A stretch of 64,000 bases of DNA from Subsaximicrobium wynnwilliamsii (GCF_007997225.1 NZ_VORM01000010.1:62001-126000), one strand, 5' to 3'. Positions 25,763-35,589 are shown, numbered from the stretch's first letter. Translations and numbers: made by a program. The notes: generated by a model from the letters alone, not told the origin.

Positions 25763-26917
25763 TTAATACCCCACGTATTCCACAATTTCCAATCCGTAAC
25801 CAATCATGCCAACCCGTTTGGTTTGTTGGCTGTTGGAGATCAATTTTAATTTATGGATGTTGAGGTCGTGTAAAATCTGTGCACCTATCCCAAAGTCCTT
25901 GGAGTCCATTTCAATGCTGGGCGCTTTGATTACTTCGCCAACAACCTGACTCTCCTTTAAAATCGACAAACGCTTCAAGAGGTTCATGGACTGCGATTGT
26001 TGGTTGATGAATAAGATTGCACCTTTGCCTTCAGAGGTTATTACCCTGAACATATCGTCCAGCTTCTCATCGGCATTATTGGTAAGGGTTCCCAAAATAT
26101 CATTGTTTACCAAAGTCGCATTTACACGGGTTAAAACCGCTTCTTCTCGCGGCCAAGTTCCCATGGTCAAGGCGATGTGAATTTGATCGTTTGTGGTTTG
26201 TTGATAGGCGCGCAATCTAAAATTGCCAAAGCGTGTTTCAATGTTAAAATCCTCTTTCTTTATGATAAGAGAGTCATGTTCCATGCGGTAAGCCACCAAA
26301 TCCTCAATCGTAATTATTTTAAGGTCAAATTTTTTGGCGACTTCAATCAGTTGAGGCAAACGCGCCATGGTGCCATCCTCATTGAGGATTTCCACTAAAA
26401 TACCAGCCGGTTGAAACCCAGCCAAACGTGCCAAATCCACAGCAGCTTCCGTGTGTCCTGTTCGTCTAAGTACGCCGCCATTTTTTGCCTTCAGCGGAAA
26501 AATATGTCCAGGACGTCCCAAATCATTGGGTTTGGTGTCGGCTTCTATGAGCGATTTTATGGTTTTAGATCTGTCGTGTACTGAGATTCCTGTAGTACAG
26601 CCATGACCTATCAAATCTACTGAAACCGTAAATTGCGTGTGGTGCAACACGGTGTTGTTTTGTACCATCATGGTCAGGTCCAACTCATCGCAGCGGTCTT
26701 CAGTCAAGGGCGCACAAATGAGACCTCGGCCATGTTTCGCCATAAAGTTGATCATTTCTGGCGTTACCGTTTCCGCAGCAGCGATAAAATCACCTTCATT
26801 TTCACGATTTTCATCGTCAACAACAATGATGACCTTGCCTTTTTTGATGTCTTCAATAGCTTCAGAAATAGAATTCAATTGCACCTTGGAGGTGCGATTT
26901 TCAATGCTGGTACTCAT
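25763..26917 (-). CDS. ribB: RibBA-type 3,4-dihydroxy-2-butanone-4-phosphate synthase with degenerate RibA half
   Basis: 384 residues. The N-terminal 210 residues are a complete RibB: VDDENRENEGDFI (metal-binding acidic loop), HTQFTVSVD, GHGCTTGISVHDR, RPGHIFPLKA and RRTGHTEAAVDL. The C-terminal 170 residues align with GTP cyclohydrolase II but lack the zinc cysteines (the GDALF to CDC region reads NNDILGTLTNNADEK) and the GRN catalytic segment (SQSMN). So it makes the four-carbon riboflavin precursor but probably not the cyclohydrolase reaction. A -7 box lies just upstream, although it also follows lptF/G by 32 bp. Confidence 0.92.
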   Translation of the reverse strand: MSTSIENRTSKVQLNSISEAIEDIKKGKVIIVVDDENRENEGDFIAAAETVTPEMINFMAKHGRGLICAPLTEDRCDELDLTMMVQNNTVLHHTQFTVSVDLIGHGCTTGISVHDRSKTIKSLIEADTKPNDLGRPGHIFPLKAKNGGVLRRTGHTEAAVDLARLAGFQPAGILVEILNEDGTMARLPQLIEVAKKFDLKIITIEDLVAYRMEHDSLIIKKEDFNIETRFGNFRLRAYQQTTNDQIHIALTMGTWPREEAVLTRVNATLVNNDILGTLTNNADEKLDDMFRVITSEGKGAILFINQQSQSMNLLKRLSILKESQVVGEVIKAPSIEMDSKDFGIGAQILHDLNIHKLKLISNSQQTKRVGMIGYGLEIVEYVGY

Positions 26918-26937
26918 TATAATTTAATTTTGTGATG

Positions 26938-26945
26938 CAAAGATA
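26938..26945 (-). promoter_or_regulatory. -7 box of ribBA
   Basis: The minus-strand octamer TATCTTTG is a perfect Bacteroidetes -7 box (TAnnTTTG), 20 bp before the ribBA start. It lies in the 32-bp gap behind lptF/G, so ribBA may be transcribed on its own as well as by read-through. Confidence 0.5.
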
Positions 26946-26949
26946 TGGC

Positions 26950-28821
26950 TTATTTGTCTAAAGAAAAGTCGTCACTCACTTTATTGCGTCTTATGTAAAA
27001 GGCCAAAGGATAGAACACAAAACCAAGCACCCACCATATCGGGTTTTTAGAAAGTTTCTTAGCCTCGAGGTAGTGATACATTTGGTGCAGGTTTCTGGTG
27101 GCCAACATAAAATAAATGAGTAAAATGACACCTGCTATTGTGAAGAGTTCTAAAGAAGCACTCGCCATTGCTGGTAGTTTGTTGTTTTTAAATATAAAAT
27201 GAAACACGAGAAGCGGGATGGCGATGCAATAGAATACCATCGTGCATTTGGCGTTGAATTTATAATCCACAAGCTTGGTCTCAAAAGCTGCGGAATCTTT
27301 GATTTTTACCCGATCTTCATGACCAATCAAATTGAGATTCTCAATAATGGTGTCGTCTAATGTGCTTTTCCTGGCGTTTGAAGCTTCTTTTTCTGCCTTG
27401 GGTTTAATTTTTAAAAGTTTTTTGATAGGTTCAATGATGTGGTCAAACTCCAATAAGCCGCGATCTTTGGTAGCCCTCGTGGTAAGGAATATGCTCAAAG
27501 GCAACATGATGGCCGTGGAGAGCCAAGTGGCAATTACTGAACTGAAAGTACCATCCAATGAACTGTTTTTAGCAAAAATACCAATAAAGTGATAGCTCAA
27601 AAACAGTAAAATGGCAATGACCAATGGTAGGCCAATGCCTCCTTTTCTAATTAATGCGCCCAAAGGTGCCCCTACAAAAAACAGAATGATGCAGGCGATG
27701 CCCAATACGTATTTTTCGTGCAAAGCGACTATATGCTTATTCATCCATTTGGTGTTGCCCGTAATACTTTGTTTATTGCTACTTACAATTTGTTTGGTGC
27801 TGCTTATGCTGTTACTGGCGAGATTGAGAAGCTGTATTTTGGTTTTATCATTAAAAAGATCGAGAATGGCTCCTGTATAAAGCGAATCTTTTTTTGGTTT
27901 AATGTTTAGAGGCAAGGAGGTGATTGCGGTTCTTCGGTAGAGCGTATTGGAGAAATTTTTAAGCGTCTCAACTTTCTTTTCTTGTAAACTATCTATGGTA
28001 AAATTCAAAGCCGAAACATCCAACATGTTATAGCGATTGTCATAACTCTTGTCATCAATGTCCACATCGTTGAGGCCTTCAATATCCACATTGATGGTGT
28101 ACTCGTCAAAATAACTTTTGGCGTGCGGTCGCTTTTTATTCTGTTTTGGATTTTGGTTACTGAAAATTTCCTCGTAACGATTGCCTTCATACAGTACCAA
28201 TTGTAGTATGGGGGAATTTTCATTGCTTTTTAATTCTCCTCTTTTGGCGATGATGATTTTTCTATTGGCCGTGCTTCTTCCAGATTTTTCGTGGATGACC
28301 ACCGTTTCCAAGAATTCATCATTTTCGCCGGTCTTTTTATCGACCTTAATATTGTAAGTGCCTATTTCATTGAACTGGCCTTCAGAAATAGCTAAGGCAG
28401 GCTTAACCTGAGCGATATTTTTTCTTAGGTTATACACATTGTAGTTTGCCCAGGGGATCACGTTATTGGAAAACACAAATGTGACAATGCCCAAAAGCAC
28501 AATAAAGAAACTCAAACCGCGCATGGCACGTTGCAATGAAATCCCGGTAGACTTCATTGCTGCAAATTCATAATTTTCGGCAAAAGAACCAAAAACCATG
28601 ATAGACACCAATAAAATGGTAAGCGGTAAAATTAAAGGGATTAGGGTAGGCGTAATGTAGAGCAGGAGTTTAACGATCACATAAGAATCGAGATCCTTGC
28701 CCGCCAGGTCGCCAATATATAGCCAAATTGCCTGTAAAACGAAAATGAACATGAGTATTAAAAACACGCTCAAAAAGGTTTTTAGGTAGGTCGTCAATAT
28801 ATACCTATCTAATATTTTCAT
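26950..28821 (-). CDS. LptF/LptG-family permease of lipopolysaccharide export
   Basis: 623 residues. It begins with the YjgP/YjgQ pattern LDRYILTTYLKTFLSVF, then has three N-terminal transmembrane segments, a periplasmic beta-jellyroll of about 250 residues and three more helices (including GAPLGALIRKGGIGLPLV), typical of LptF/G, the membrane part of the LptB2FG transporter. A Bacteroidota-type C-terminal extension adds a cytosolic helical part and about three further hydrophobic segments. It starts 20 bp after the lolA-like gene, so envelope lipid and lipoprotein trafficking genes are linked. LptF versus LptG cannot be settled. Confidence 0.9.
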   Translation of the reverse strand: MKILDRYILTTYLKTFLSVFLILMFIFVLQAIWLYIGDLAGKDLDSYVIVKLLLYITPTLIPLILPLTILLVSIMVFGSFAENYEFAAMKSTGISLQRAMRGLSFFIVLLGIVTFVFSNNVIPWANYNVYNLRKNIAQVKPALAISEGQFNEIGTYNIKVDKKTGENDEFLETVVIHEKSGRSTANRKIIIAKRGELKSNENSPILQLVLYEGNRYEEIFSNQNPKQNKKRPHAKSYFDEYTINVDIEGLNDVDIDDKSYDNRYNMLDVSALNFTIDSLQEKKVETLKNFSNTLYRRTAITSLPLNIKPKKDSLYTGAILDLFNDKTKIQLLNLASNSISSTKQIVSSNKQSITGNTKWMNKHIVALHEKYVLGIACIILFFVGAPLGALIRKGGIGLPLVIAILLFLSYHFIGIFAKNSSLDGTFSSVIATWLSTAIMLPLSIFLTTRATKDRGLLEFDHIIEPIKKLLKIKPKAEKEASNARKSTLDDTIIENLNLIGHEDRVKIKDSAAFETKLVDYKFNAKCTMVFYCIAIPLLVFHFIFKNNKLPAMASASLELFTIAGVILLIYFMLATRNLHQMYHYLEAKKLSKNPIWWVLGFVFYPLAFYIRRNKVSDDFSLDK

Positions 28822-28841
28822 GCAATAAAAAAGGGCTTAAA

Positions 28842-29483
28842 CTAGTCTAGTTTGTTGATGTAGTAATCTTGATACTTACTTTTGTCAAATGTAAATAAGC
28901 TTTTTGAAACGGGCTCGTTTGTTTTAAAAGAATTAACAGTGAGCGTGGTTTGCGTGCCGTTGTTGCCGGTTTCAATCAAATTATAGATGTGTTTGGTATT
29001 GGCGTCAATCCCCAAAAGTATCTGTTTGATTTCTGAATTGGAGTCTATTGGGACCAACTTCACGTATTGGATCTTACGACCTTTTAAATCTTGAACAATA
29101 TCCATTTTATAGGTATAGCCGGTTTTATAGAAAGAAAGCATCTTACTTGGCGTGATGGTGCCTTCATCTTCGGTATTGTCTGAAGAAATTGTAACCTCTT
29201 CATCCTCCGGACTAATAGTGTACAAAGTCTTGCCATCAAATAAGCGCGTAACTCCCAAAATATTCAAACGGTATTTTTCGCCTTGCATCTTGACGTCCCC
29301 ACGGGTTTCTTGGTTGATATTCTCGCTTGTGTTTTTGAGAACATATTTGAAGTCTATGGAAATATTGTCATAGGAGTTTGCTTTGTTATAAACTTCATTC
29401 AGTAGGTTTTCGGCCTGTTTGGCACTTTGTGCAAAAGACAGGCTGCCCACTAAAATTGCTAATACTAAACTTAATTTTCTCAT
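28842..29483 (-). CDS. lolA: LolA-like outer membrane lipoprotein carrier
   Basis: 213 residues with a signal peptide (MRKLSLVLAILVGSLSFAQ). The periplasmic half-barrel has the pattern of LolA (DISIDFKYVLKN, GDVKMQGEKYRLNILG, RLFDGKTLYTISPED, PSKMLSFYK), which carries lipoproteins from the inner to the outer membrane. It lies between ftsK (66 bp) and lptF/G (20 bp) in one leftward operon. Confidence 0.87.
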   Translation of the reverse strand: MRKLSLVLAILVGSLSFAQSAKQAENLLNEVYNKANSYDNISIDFKYVLKNTSENINQETRGDVKMQGEKYRLNILGVTRLFDGKTLYTISPEDEEVTISSDNTEDEGTITPSKMLSFYKTGYTYKMDIVQDLKGRKIQYVKLVPIDSNSEIKQILLGIDANTKHIYNLIETGNNGTQTTLTVNSFKTNEPVSKSLFTFDKSKYQDYYINKLD

Positions 29484-29549
29484 TGTGATTGTTGATTATT
29501 TTGGTAATTCCTGCAGTGCAAGTTACCAATACAGTTGTTTTTTTATAAA

Positions 29550-31964
29550 TTAATTTTCATCAGATAATAAAATTGCCAATGCTGCCAAATCTGTAATTAA
29601 CACCTGTCTGGCTTTACTGCCTTCAAAACCGCCAACAATACCAGCAGCTTCCAATTGGTCAATGATTCGTCCTGCACGGTTGTAGCCCAATTTGAGCTTG
29701 CGTTGTAAAAGTGAGGCAGAGCCTTGTTGTGAAATTACGATGATTTCTGCAGCTTCCTTAAAAAGCTTATCTCGATCGTCTATGTTATTATCAATAGTTG
29801 TGCCACCATCTTCACCAACGTATTCTGGCAGTAAATAGGCATCGGGATAGGCTTTTTGTCCGCCAATAAACTCGGTAACTTTCTCTACTTCTGGCGTATC
29901 CACAAAGGCGCACTGGATTCTTGTGATTTCATTGCCTTGGGTAAAGAGCATGTCACCACGACCTATCAATTGGTCGGCGCCAGAGCCATCTAAAATGGTT
30001 CTTGAGTCGATTTTTGAGGTCACCCTAAAGGCGATACGTGCTGGGAAATTCGCTTTTATAATACCTGTGATTACGTTTACCGACGGTCGTTGTGTGGCAA
30101 TGATCAAATGGATGCCTATCGCACGGGCCAACTGGGCGAGTCGTGCAATGGGGGTCTCTACTTCCTTGCCAGCGGTCATGATCAAATCGGCAAACTCATC
30201 TACCACCAATACAATATAGGGTAAATACGCGTGCCCATCATTGGGGTTTAATTTTCGTGCCTTGAATTTGGCGTTGTATTCCTTGATGTTTCGGCACAAG
30301 GCGTTCTTGAGCATTTCGTAGCGATTGTCCATTTCAATACAGAGTGAATTCAGGGTGTTGATGACCTTGGTATTATCTGTAATAATCGCCTCTTCACTAT
30401 CGGGTAGTTTCGCGAGGTAATGCCGTTCAATTTTATTGAAAAGCGTCAATTCAACCTTCTTGGGATCCACCAAAATAAATTTCACTTCGGCAGGATGTTT
30501 TTTATAGAGCAATGAGGTCAAGACCGCATTGAGCCCAACCGATTTTCCTTGACCTGTGGCACCCGCCATAAGCATGTGCGGCATTTTTGCAAGATCGACC
30601 ACAAAGGTCTCGTTGCTAATGGTTTTACCAAATGCAATGGGCAATTCCATGTCGCAGTTTTGGAATTTCTTGGAAGCAATTACCGAGCGCATTGACACAA
30701 TGGTCGCATTTTTATTTGGCACTTCAATACCAATCGTGCCTTTCCCAGGGATGGGGGCAATGATACGAATACCCAATGCCGAAAGGGAGAGCGCGATATC
30801 ATCTTCCAAATTCTTGATTTTTGATATCCGTACGCCAGCGTCGGGCACAATTTCGTATAATGTTACCGTTGGGCCAATGGTGGCTTTGATGCTCGCAATG
30901 CCAATTTTGTAATTATTTAAGGTTTCAACAATGCGGTTCTTGTTTTCCTCAAGTTCGGTTTGGTTGATCTTAATGCCTTCAGTATCATATCTTTTAAGCA
31001 GATCCAAAGGCGGAAATTGAAATTTGCTCAACTCCAGCGTCGGGTCAAATTGCCCAAAATCTTCAACTAATTTGTTGGAGAGGTTGTCTTCTTCAGACAC
31101 TTCTTCCTCAACGGTCTCAATCTCGATATCCAATTCGGTCTCGTCGTCGCTTTTTTCTTCGGAAGGCTTAGCAACTGAGACATTATGCATAGTTTCAGTC
31201 TTGGCTGCGGGCTTAGGTTCAGACATTTTTTTGTTCTCGGTTACCTTAAGGTCGAAGGCCGATTTGATATCTTCTGCTTCCGCGGAAAGATCGTTGTCCA
31301 GCGCCACTTCTTTAGGGTCGTCGGTGGATTTGAAGTCTGACTTAATATCGCTCTTGGCCCGTTTAAATAGATTTACAATGCTATGTCCAGTGACTTTGAA
31401 TCGAATGGCCAAGTAAACAATCAATACAAAAAGGAGTAGGAGGATGGTGCCAATTTTGCCAATGTAATCCTGCAAAAAACTATTGACTTCAAAGCCTATG
31501 GTACCGCCAAGCAAATCGTATTTATGTGCAAAGAAACCAAAGAAAACCGATAACCAAATCGCGATCAATGTGCCCCAGATCCAATAGCGGCGCAAGCGTG
31601 ACTTGTTGATGTCTAGGGTAATGTAAATGCCAGATAGAAATAATAACCCAGAGAAAATAAAGGATGAAATGCCAAACCCTTTTTTGATGAAGAGATCGCT
31701 AACCCAGGCCCCTAATTTATTGAGCCAATTCTCGGTTTTTACGTCTCGGGAAGCCAGTTGGTTCAAGGTGCTTTGATCGGCCTTACCTGTGAAAAAGAAA
31801 GAGAGGAAAGCAATAAACATCAACACACCAAGAATGATCAACAAGCTGCCAAAAATCAGTTTTTGCTGGCTTGATAATTTGAAACTAAACGTTTTGGAAG
31901 GTTTTTTCGTTGCTTTGCCGACCGTGGGTTTACTCTTAGTTGTTTTGGTCTTCTTTTTCGCCAT
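29550..31964 (-). CDS. ftsK: FtsK/SpoIIIE DNA translocase
   Basis: 804 residues: a basic N-terminus, four membrane helices (about 30-190), an acidic linker rich in Glu/Asp/Ser (about 200-310), the alpha/beta motor domain with P-loop GATGQGKSVGLN and Walker B YIVLVVDEFADLI, and a C-terminal winged-helix gamma domain (QQGSASLLQRKLKLGYNRAGR) that reads polar KOPS-type sequences. It pumps chromosome ends through the closing septum for dimer resolution and segregation. The linker is short compared with E. coli FtsK (1329 residues), as is usual in this phylum. It leads the operon with lolA and lptF/G. Confidence 0.96.
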   Translation of the reverse strand: MAKKKTKTTKSKPTVGKATKKPSKTFSFKLSSQQKLIFGSLLIILGVLMFIAFLSFFFTGKADQSTLNQLASRDVKTENWLNKLGAWVSDLFIKKGFGISSFIFSGLLFLSGIYITLDINKSRLRRYWIWGTLIAIWLSVFFGFFAHKYDLLGGTIGFEVNSFLQDYIGKIGTILLLLFVLIVYLAIRFKVTGHSIVNLFKRAKSDIKSDFKSTDDPKEVALDNDLSAEAEDIKSAFDLKVTENKKMSEPKPAAKTETMHNVSVAKPSEEKSDDETELDIEIETVEEEVSEEDNLSNKLVEDFGQFDPTLELSKFQFPPLDLLKRYDTEGIKINQTELEENKNRIVETLNNYKIGIASIKATIGPTVTLYEIVPDAGVRISKIKNLEDDIALSLSALGIRIIAPIPGKGTIGIEVPNKNATIVSMRSVIASKKFQNCDMELPIAFGKTISNETFVVDLAKMPHMLMAGATGQGKSVGLNAVLTSLLYKKHPAEVKFILVDPKKVELTLFNKIERHYLAKLPDSEEAIITDNTKVINTLNSLCIEMDNRYEMLKNALCRNIKEYNAKFKARKLNPNDGHAYLPYIVLVVDEFADLIMTAGKEVETPIARLAQLARAIGIHLIIATQRPSVNVITGIIKANFPARIAFRVTSKIDSRTILDGSGADQLIGRGDMLFTQGNEITRIQCAFVDTPEVEKVTEFIGGQKAYPDAYLLPEYVGEDGGTTIDNNIDDRDKLFKEAAEIIVISQQGSASLLQRKLKLGYNRAGRIIDQLEAAGIVGGFEGSKARQVLITDLAALAILLSDEN

Positions 31965-32047
31965 GCTTACTTTCCGCTAAACGGAAATCTTTAAATTCTT
32001 ACTAAAATCGTGAGTCTTGTTATTAATAAGTCCTGTTTGTAACTGGA

Positions 32048-32055
32048 CAAAAATA
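32048..32055 (-). promoter_or_regulatory. -7 box of ftsK
   Basis: TATTTTTG on the minus strand, a perfect TAnnTTTG box, lies 83 bp upstream of the ftsK start in the gap to the divergent aroQ gene. Confidence 0.45.
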
Positions 32056-32275
32056 CAAATTAGTAACGTTTATCCTAATGCAATTCGTATATTAAAATGT
32101 AGGGATGAAATTCTTTTAATGGCTTTTGATTTACTGGGTTTTAGACGTCAATTCGCTTTGATTTCTCAATAGTAATTCTCGACTAAACTGAGCTGTCTAT
32201 GGTCTTTAAATCCCATGATTGGCCTATTACATATTACTAGAGTTCAAACTCTGTTATTTTTAATATCTTTATGCA

Positions 32276-32695
32276 ATGAAGAAACTCATCATCATTAATG
32301 GTCCCAATCTAAATTTGTTGGGAAAACGCGAAACCAATATTTACGGTAACATGAGCTTTACCGATTTTTTCGAATCTATTGTCAAAAAGTTTCCCGATTT
32401 ACACTTGGAGCATTTTCAATCCAATATCGAAGGTGAGCTTATCGATAAACTGCAGGAGGTGGGCTTTGGTTATGACGGTATTATCCTCAACGCTGCAGCC
32501 TACACACATACCTCAATTGGCATTGGCGATGCGGTTAAAGCCATTGAAACCCCGGTGGTGGAAGTTCATATTTCTAACACCTTTTCACGCGAAGACTTTA
32601 GACATCAATCTTTTATTTCTCCAAATGCCCAAGGTATCATACTCGGTTTTGGCTTGCAGAGTTATGAGTTGGCGATACAAAGTTTCATTGCTTAA
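32276..32695 (+). CDS. aroQ: Type II 3-dehydroquinate dehydratase
   Basis: 139 residues, normal for this dodecameric enzyme of the shikimate pathway. It opens with IIINGPNLNLLGKRETNIYG (lid loop with the catalytic arginine and tyrosine), then HFQSNIEGELIDKLQ, ILNAAAYTHTSIGIGDA and VEVHISNTFSREDFRHQSFIS with the catalytic histidine. The start is the ATG at 32276; no Shine-Dalgarno is present. It is divergent from ftsK and single. Confidence 0.96.
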   Translation: MKKLIIINGPNLNLLGKRETNIYGNMSFTDFFESIVKKFPDLHLEHFQSNIEGELIDKLQEVGFGYDGIILNAAAYTHTSIGIGDAVKAIETPVVEVHISNTFSREDFRHQSFISPNAQGIILGFGLQSYELAIQSFIA

Positions 32696-32890
32696 GAACA
32701 GGTCCATGATAGTCTTCCTAAAGTTATGGGATTCTCATTCCAGCTTGGGTAGCCGTGTCAAATGAATTTAAACAAGAATCACTAAGATCTAAATAGAAAG
32801 GCTGAAACGGAGCTTTTTTGTAAGTGCAAGTGTAATTGTAAATCAAGTTAAAATCAATTGGGAACATTCAAATTTGAGGTCAAGCAAGTC

Positions 32891-33379
32891 ATGAAAAAAA
32901 GACTGATTTTAGTGATCGTGACACTTACTCTAACCAATTTGTTGGCTTTTTCTCAAGTCAAAAAGGTCGATTTTGGCATCAAAGGCGGATTGAATCTTAC
33001 CTTTTTCAATGTAGAGCAAGCCGATTTTGGACCTAATGCACGATCTGAAACTGGTTATTATGCCGGTGCTTACGTGGACTTTGAAATCGATGAGTTCCTT
33101 TCTATCCAACCCGAGCTTCTTTATGTTGGTCTCAACGATTTTCGATTTTTAAATGCGCCCATTTATGCCAAATACGAAGTGGCGGATAAATTCAATCTCA
33201 TGGTGGGGCCGAGTTTGAATTACTTTTTCGATTTTTTTACCGATAAATTCAAGGTACGCGGCGATCTTAGTGCTGCCTACCAAATAACACCTGCTCTCAA
33301 CGCCCACATCAAATACACTTTAGGTTTTGAAGTGCTTGCTCCCAACGGACTCTTTTTTGGGCTGGGACTCAAGCTGTGA
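32891..33379 (+). CDS. Porin-like outer membrane beta-barrel protein
   Basis: 162 residues from the ATG at 32891, which begins a signal peptide (MKKRLILVIVTLTLTNLLAFSQ); the frame extends to a TTG at 32858 that would add 11 unhelpful residues. The mature part is an eight-strand outer membrane barrel of the Bacteroidota OMP_b-brl_2 type: VDFGIKGGLNLTFF, GYYAGAYVDFEI, LSIQPELLYVG, ending FFGLGLKL. Function unknown. The gene runs straight into a heptanucleotide array (33383). Confidence 0.85.
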   Translation: MKKRLILVIVTLTLTNLLAFSQVKKVDFGIKGGLNLTFFNVEQADFGPNARSETGYYAGAYVDFEIDEFLSIQPELLYVGLNDFRFLNAPIYAKYEVADKFNLMVGPSLNYFFDFFTDKFKVRGDLSAAYQITPALNAHIKYTLGFEVLAPNGLFFGLGLKL

Positions 33380-33382
33380 CGC

Positions 33383-33494
33383 AGTTTTTAGAGGGTGGTT
33401 TTTAGAGGGTAGTTGTTAGAGGGTAGTTGTTAGTTGGTGGTTTTTAGAGGGTAGAGAAAAGAGAAAAGAGAAAAGAGAAAAGAGAAAAGAGAAA
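33383..33494. repeat. Heptanucleotide array, 16 units
   Basis: It starts 3 bp after the stop codon of the porin-like gene. Sixteen consecutive 7-mers stay in phase: AGTTTTT, AGAGGGT, GGTTTTT, AGAGGGT, AGTTGTT and so on, then six exact AGAGAAA units. Different 7-mers alternate without loss of phase, so the period is kept while the sequence changes. Confidence 0.93.
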
Positions 33495-33635
33495 AGCATA
33501 TAGACCGCTTCGCTTTAGACTATAGACAAGAAAAAGAGTTTAAGTTTATTGCAGCTCTGCTTAGGAAATGTGACTTTATTGACGAGTTAACTATTACAAA
33601 ACCGAAGGCTGGCTCATTGAGCTTGAGCGTAAAAA

Positions 33636-33668
33636 AAAAGGATTCAAATCATAGATTCGAATCCTTTT
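33636..33668. terminator. Bidirectional terminator between convergent genes
   Basis: AAAAGGATTC (33636-33645) pairs with GAATCCTTTT (33659-33668), with an A run before and a T run after, so it can end transcription from both the porin-like gene and lpdA. Confidence 0.8.
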
Positions 33669-33783
33669 TATATTTTTTGTCAATATCTTAAAATCAAGTC
33701 TTGATTCTAAATTCAATTAGCAAGCTGTACTTGGCAGTGCCGAGTAATCGATCTAGTACAAAATTTGAAAACATAATTTTATA

Positions 33784-33818
33784 CTACCCACTACCCACTA
33801 CCTACTGCCCACTACCTA
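33784..33818. repeat. Heptanucleotide array CTACCCA, 5 units
   Basis: Five in-phase 7-mers (CTACCCA, CTACCCA, CTACCTA, CTGCCCA, CTACCTA) end 1 bp before the complement of the lpdA stop codon. Read in the lpdA direction the array begins directly after the stop. Confidence 0.9.
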
Positions 33819-33819
33819 C

Positions 33820-35196
33820 TTAAAGATGTATCACTTCCCCATAAGCATCTGCCACAGCTTCCATTACTGCTTCGCTCATGGTTGGGTGTGGGTGTACGGT
33901 TTTGAGTACTTCATGTCCTGTGGTTTCTAGTTTTCGGCCTAAAACGGCTTCCGCTATCATGTCGGTTACGCCAGCGCCAATCATGTGGCAACCTAACCAT
34001 TCGCCGTATTTAGCGTCGAAGATCACTTTTACAAAACCATCTTTGGCGCCAGAAGCGCTTGCTTTACCAGAGGCAGAAAATGGAAATTTCCCCACTTTGA
34101 TATCCAGGCCTTTTTCCTTGGCTTGTTTTTCGGTTAATCCTACCGATGCAATTTCCGGAGAGCAATAAGTGCAACCTGGGATGTTTCCATAATCTAAGGC
34201 TTCTACATGTTGACCTGCGATTTTCTCCACACATAAAATCCCTTCCGCGGAAGCGACATGCGCCAAAGCCTGACCTGGAGTGATATCGCCAATAGCGTAG
34301 TATCCAGGGATATTGGTTTGGTAGTAATCGTTCACTAGAATTTTATCGCGGTCGGTGGCAATACCAACATCTTCCAAGCCTATGTTTTCTATATTGGATT
34401 TAATACCCACTGCTGAAAGCACCACATCAGCTTCCAAGACTTCTTCGCCTTTTTTGGTTTTAACCGTCGCTTTTACACCATCGCCAGAAGTATCCACTTT
34501 AGTAACCTCGGCGCTGGTCATGATTTTAATACCGCTCTTTTTAAAGCTACGCTCCAATTGTTTGGAAACGTCTTCGTCCTCAACAGGAACAATGTTTGGT
34601 AGGTATTCCACGATGGTTACATCGGTACCCATGGAATTATAGAAATAAGCGAACTCTACGCCAATAGCGCCAGAGCCGACTACAATCATTTTTTTAGGTT
34701 GTTTCTCCAAGGTCATTGCGGCCCTATAGCCAATCACTTTCTTGCCATCTTGCGGCAAAGCTGGCAATTCGCGGGAACGTGTACCTGTGGCGATGATGAT
34801 GTGATCGGCGCTGTATTCTTTTCCGTCAACATCGATTTTTTTACCGGTTTTCAATTTTCCGAAACCATTGATGACGTCAATCTTGTTTTTCTTCATCAAA
34901 AACTGAACGCCTTTACTCATGCCATCGGCAATGCCACGACTGCGTTTCACAACCGCGCCAAAATCGTATCCGGGTTCTTTGACCTTCAATCCGTAATCTT
35001 CGGCATGCTTCAAATACTCAAAAACTTGAGCGCTTTTGAGCAATGCTTTTGTTGGGATACAACCCCAATTTAAACAAACGCCACCAAGGCTTTCCTTTTC
35101 AATAATAGCGGTTTTCAAGCCCAATTGTGAGGCTCTAATTGCTGCAACATAGCCTCCAGGACCACTACCAAGCACTATAACATCGTATTTACTCAT
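33820..35196 (-). CDS. lpdA: Dihydrolipoyl dehydrogenase
   Basis: 458 residues. FAD-binding GSGPGGYVAAIRASQLG, the redox disulfide GGVCLNWGCIPTK, the NAD-binding GSGAIGVEFAYFYNSMG, the FAD segment GYYAIGDI and the C-terminal HPHPTMSE with the catalytic histidine-glutamate pair are all present. It reoxidises lipoamide in pyruvate and 2-oxoglutarate dehydrogenase complexes in the cytosol. It is not next to other subunit genes here, as is common in Flavobacteria. Confidence 0.97.
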   Translation of the reverse strand: MSKYDVIVLGSGPGGYVAAIRASQLGLKTAIIEKESLGGVCLNWGCIPTKALLKSAQVFEYLKHAEDYGLKVKEPGYDFGAVVKRSRGIADGMSKGVQFLMKKNKIDVINGFGKLKTGKKIDVDGKEYSADHIIIATGTRSRELPALPQDGKKVIGYRAAMTLEKQPKKMIVVGSGAIGVEFAYFYNSMGTDVTIVEYLPNIVPVEDEDVSKQLERSFKKSGIKIMTSAEVTKVDTSGDGVKATVKTKKGEEVLEADVVLSAVGIKSNIENIGLEDVGIATDRDKILVNDYYQTNIPGYYAIGDITPGQALAHVASAEGILCVEKIAGQHVEALDYGNIPGCTYCSPEIASVGLTEKQAKEKGLDIKVGKFPFSASGKASASGAKDGFVKVIFDAKYGEWLGCHMIGAGVTDMIAEAVLGRKLETTGHEVLKTVHPHPTMSEAVMEAVADAYGEVIHL

Positions 35197-35589
35197 CTTG
35201 TGAATTTTATCGGTTTTTAAGAAGCTACGAAGTTACAAAACCAAACGCTAAAATTATAGTATGTAAAACATTATTGTCCGTAAAAGAACCAAGGCGGCTT
35301 ACTTCGACTCGCTTTACCCAAGTCGTTGTAAGAATCAATCCCGAAGCTTTCAGGAAGACTTATATCGTAAATTATTGAAAACAGAGTTTTAAAAGCAGTA
35401 TATCTTGCCGAATTTTAAAGTCCGCTTACTTTATTTGCTTTGCCTCTAGGTCATTGATTGCGCATTGCCGTAAGGTTGGTAGGACGCTGCGCACATAGTT
35501 GAGTTGGAGGAAAATTAAATGTGGGTTAATGTCACTTACAAGCTGAGTTCTGATTTTATCAGTTATTTTGCTGCCGCTATGGAAATATC
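35197..35589. other. 393-bp intergenic region upstream of lpdA
   Basis: No gene, RNA or strong hairpin is recognised. It lies between the lpdA start and the end of the DinB-like gene, so it should hold the lpdA promoter, but no perfect TAnnTTTG box is seen on the minus strand close to lpdA. Confidence 0.5.

Noticed and set aside
25523-25803. Two overlapping leftward frames after ribBA
   Set aside because: No signal peptide or domain, odd composition, one overlaps the ribBA end; probably an untranslated repeat.
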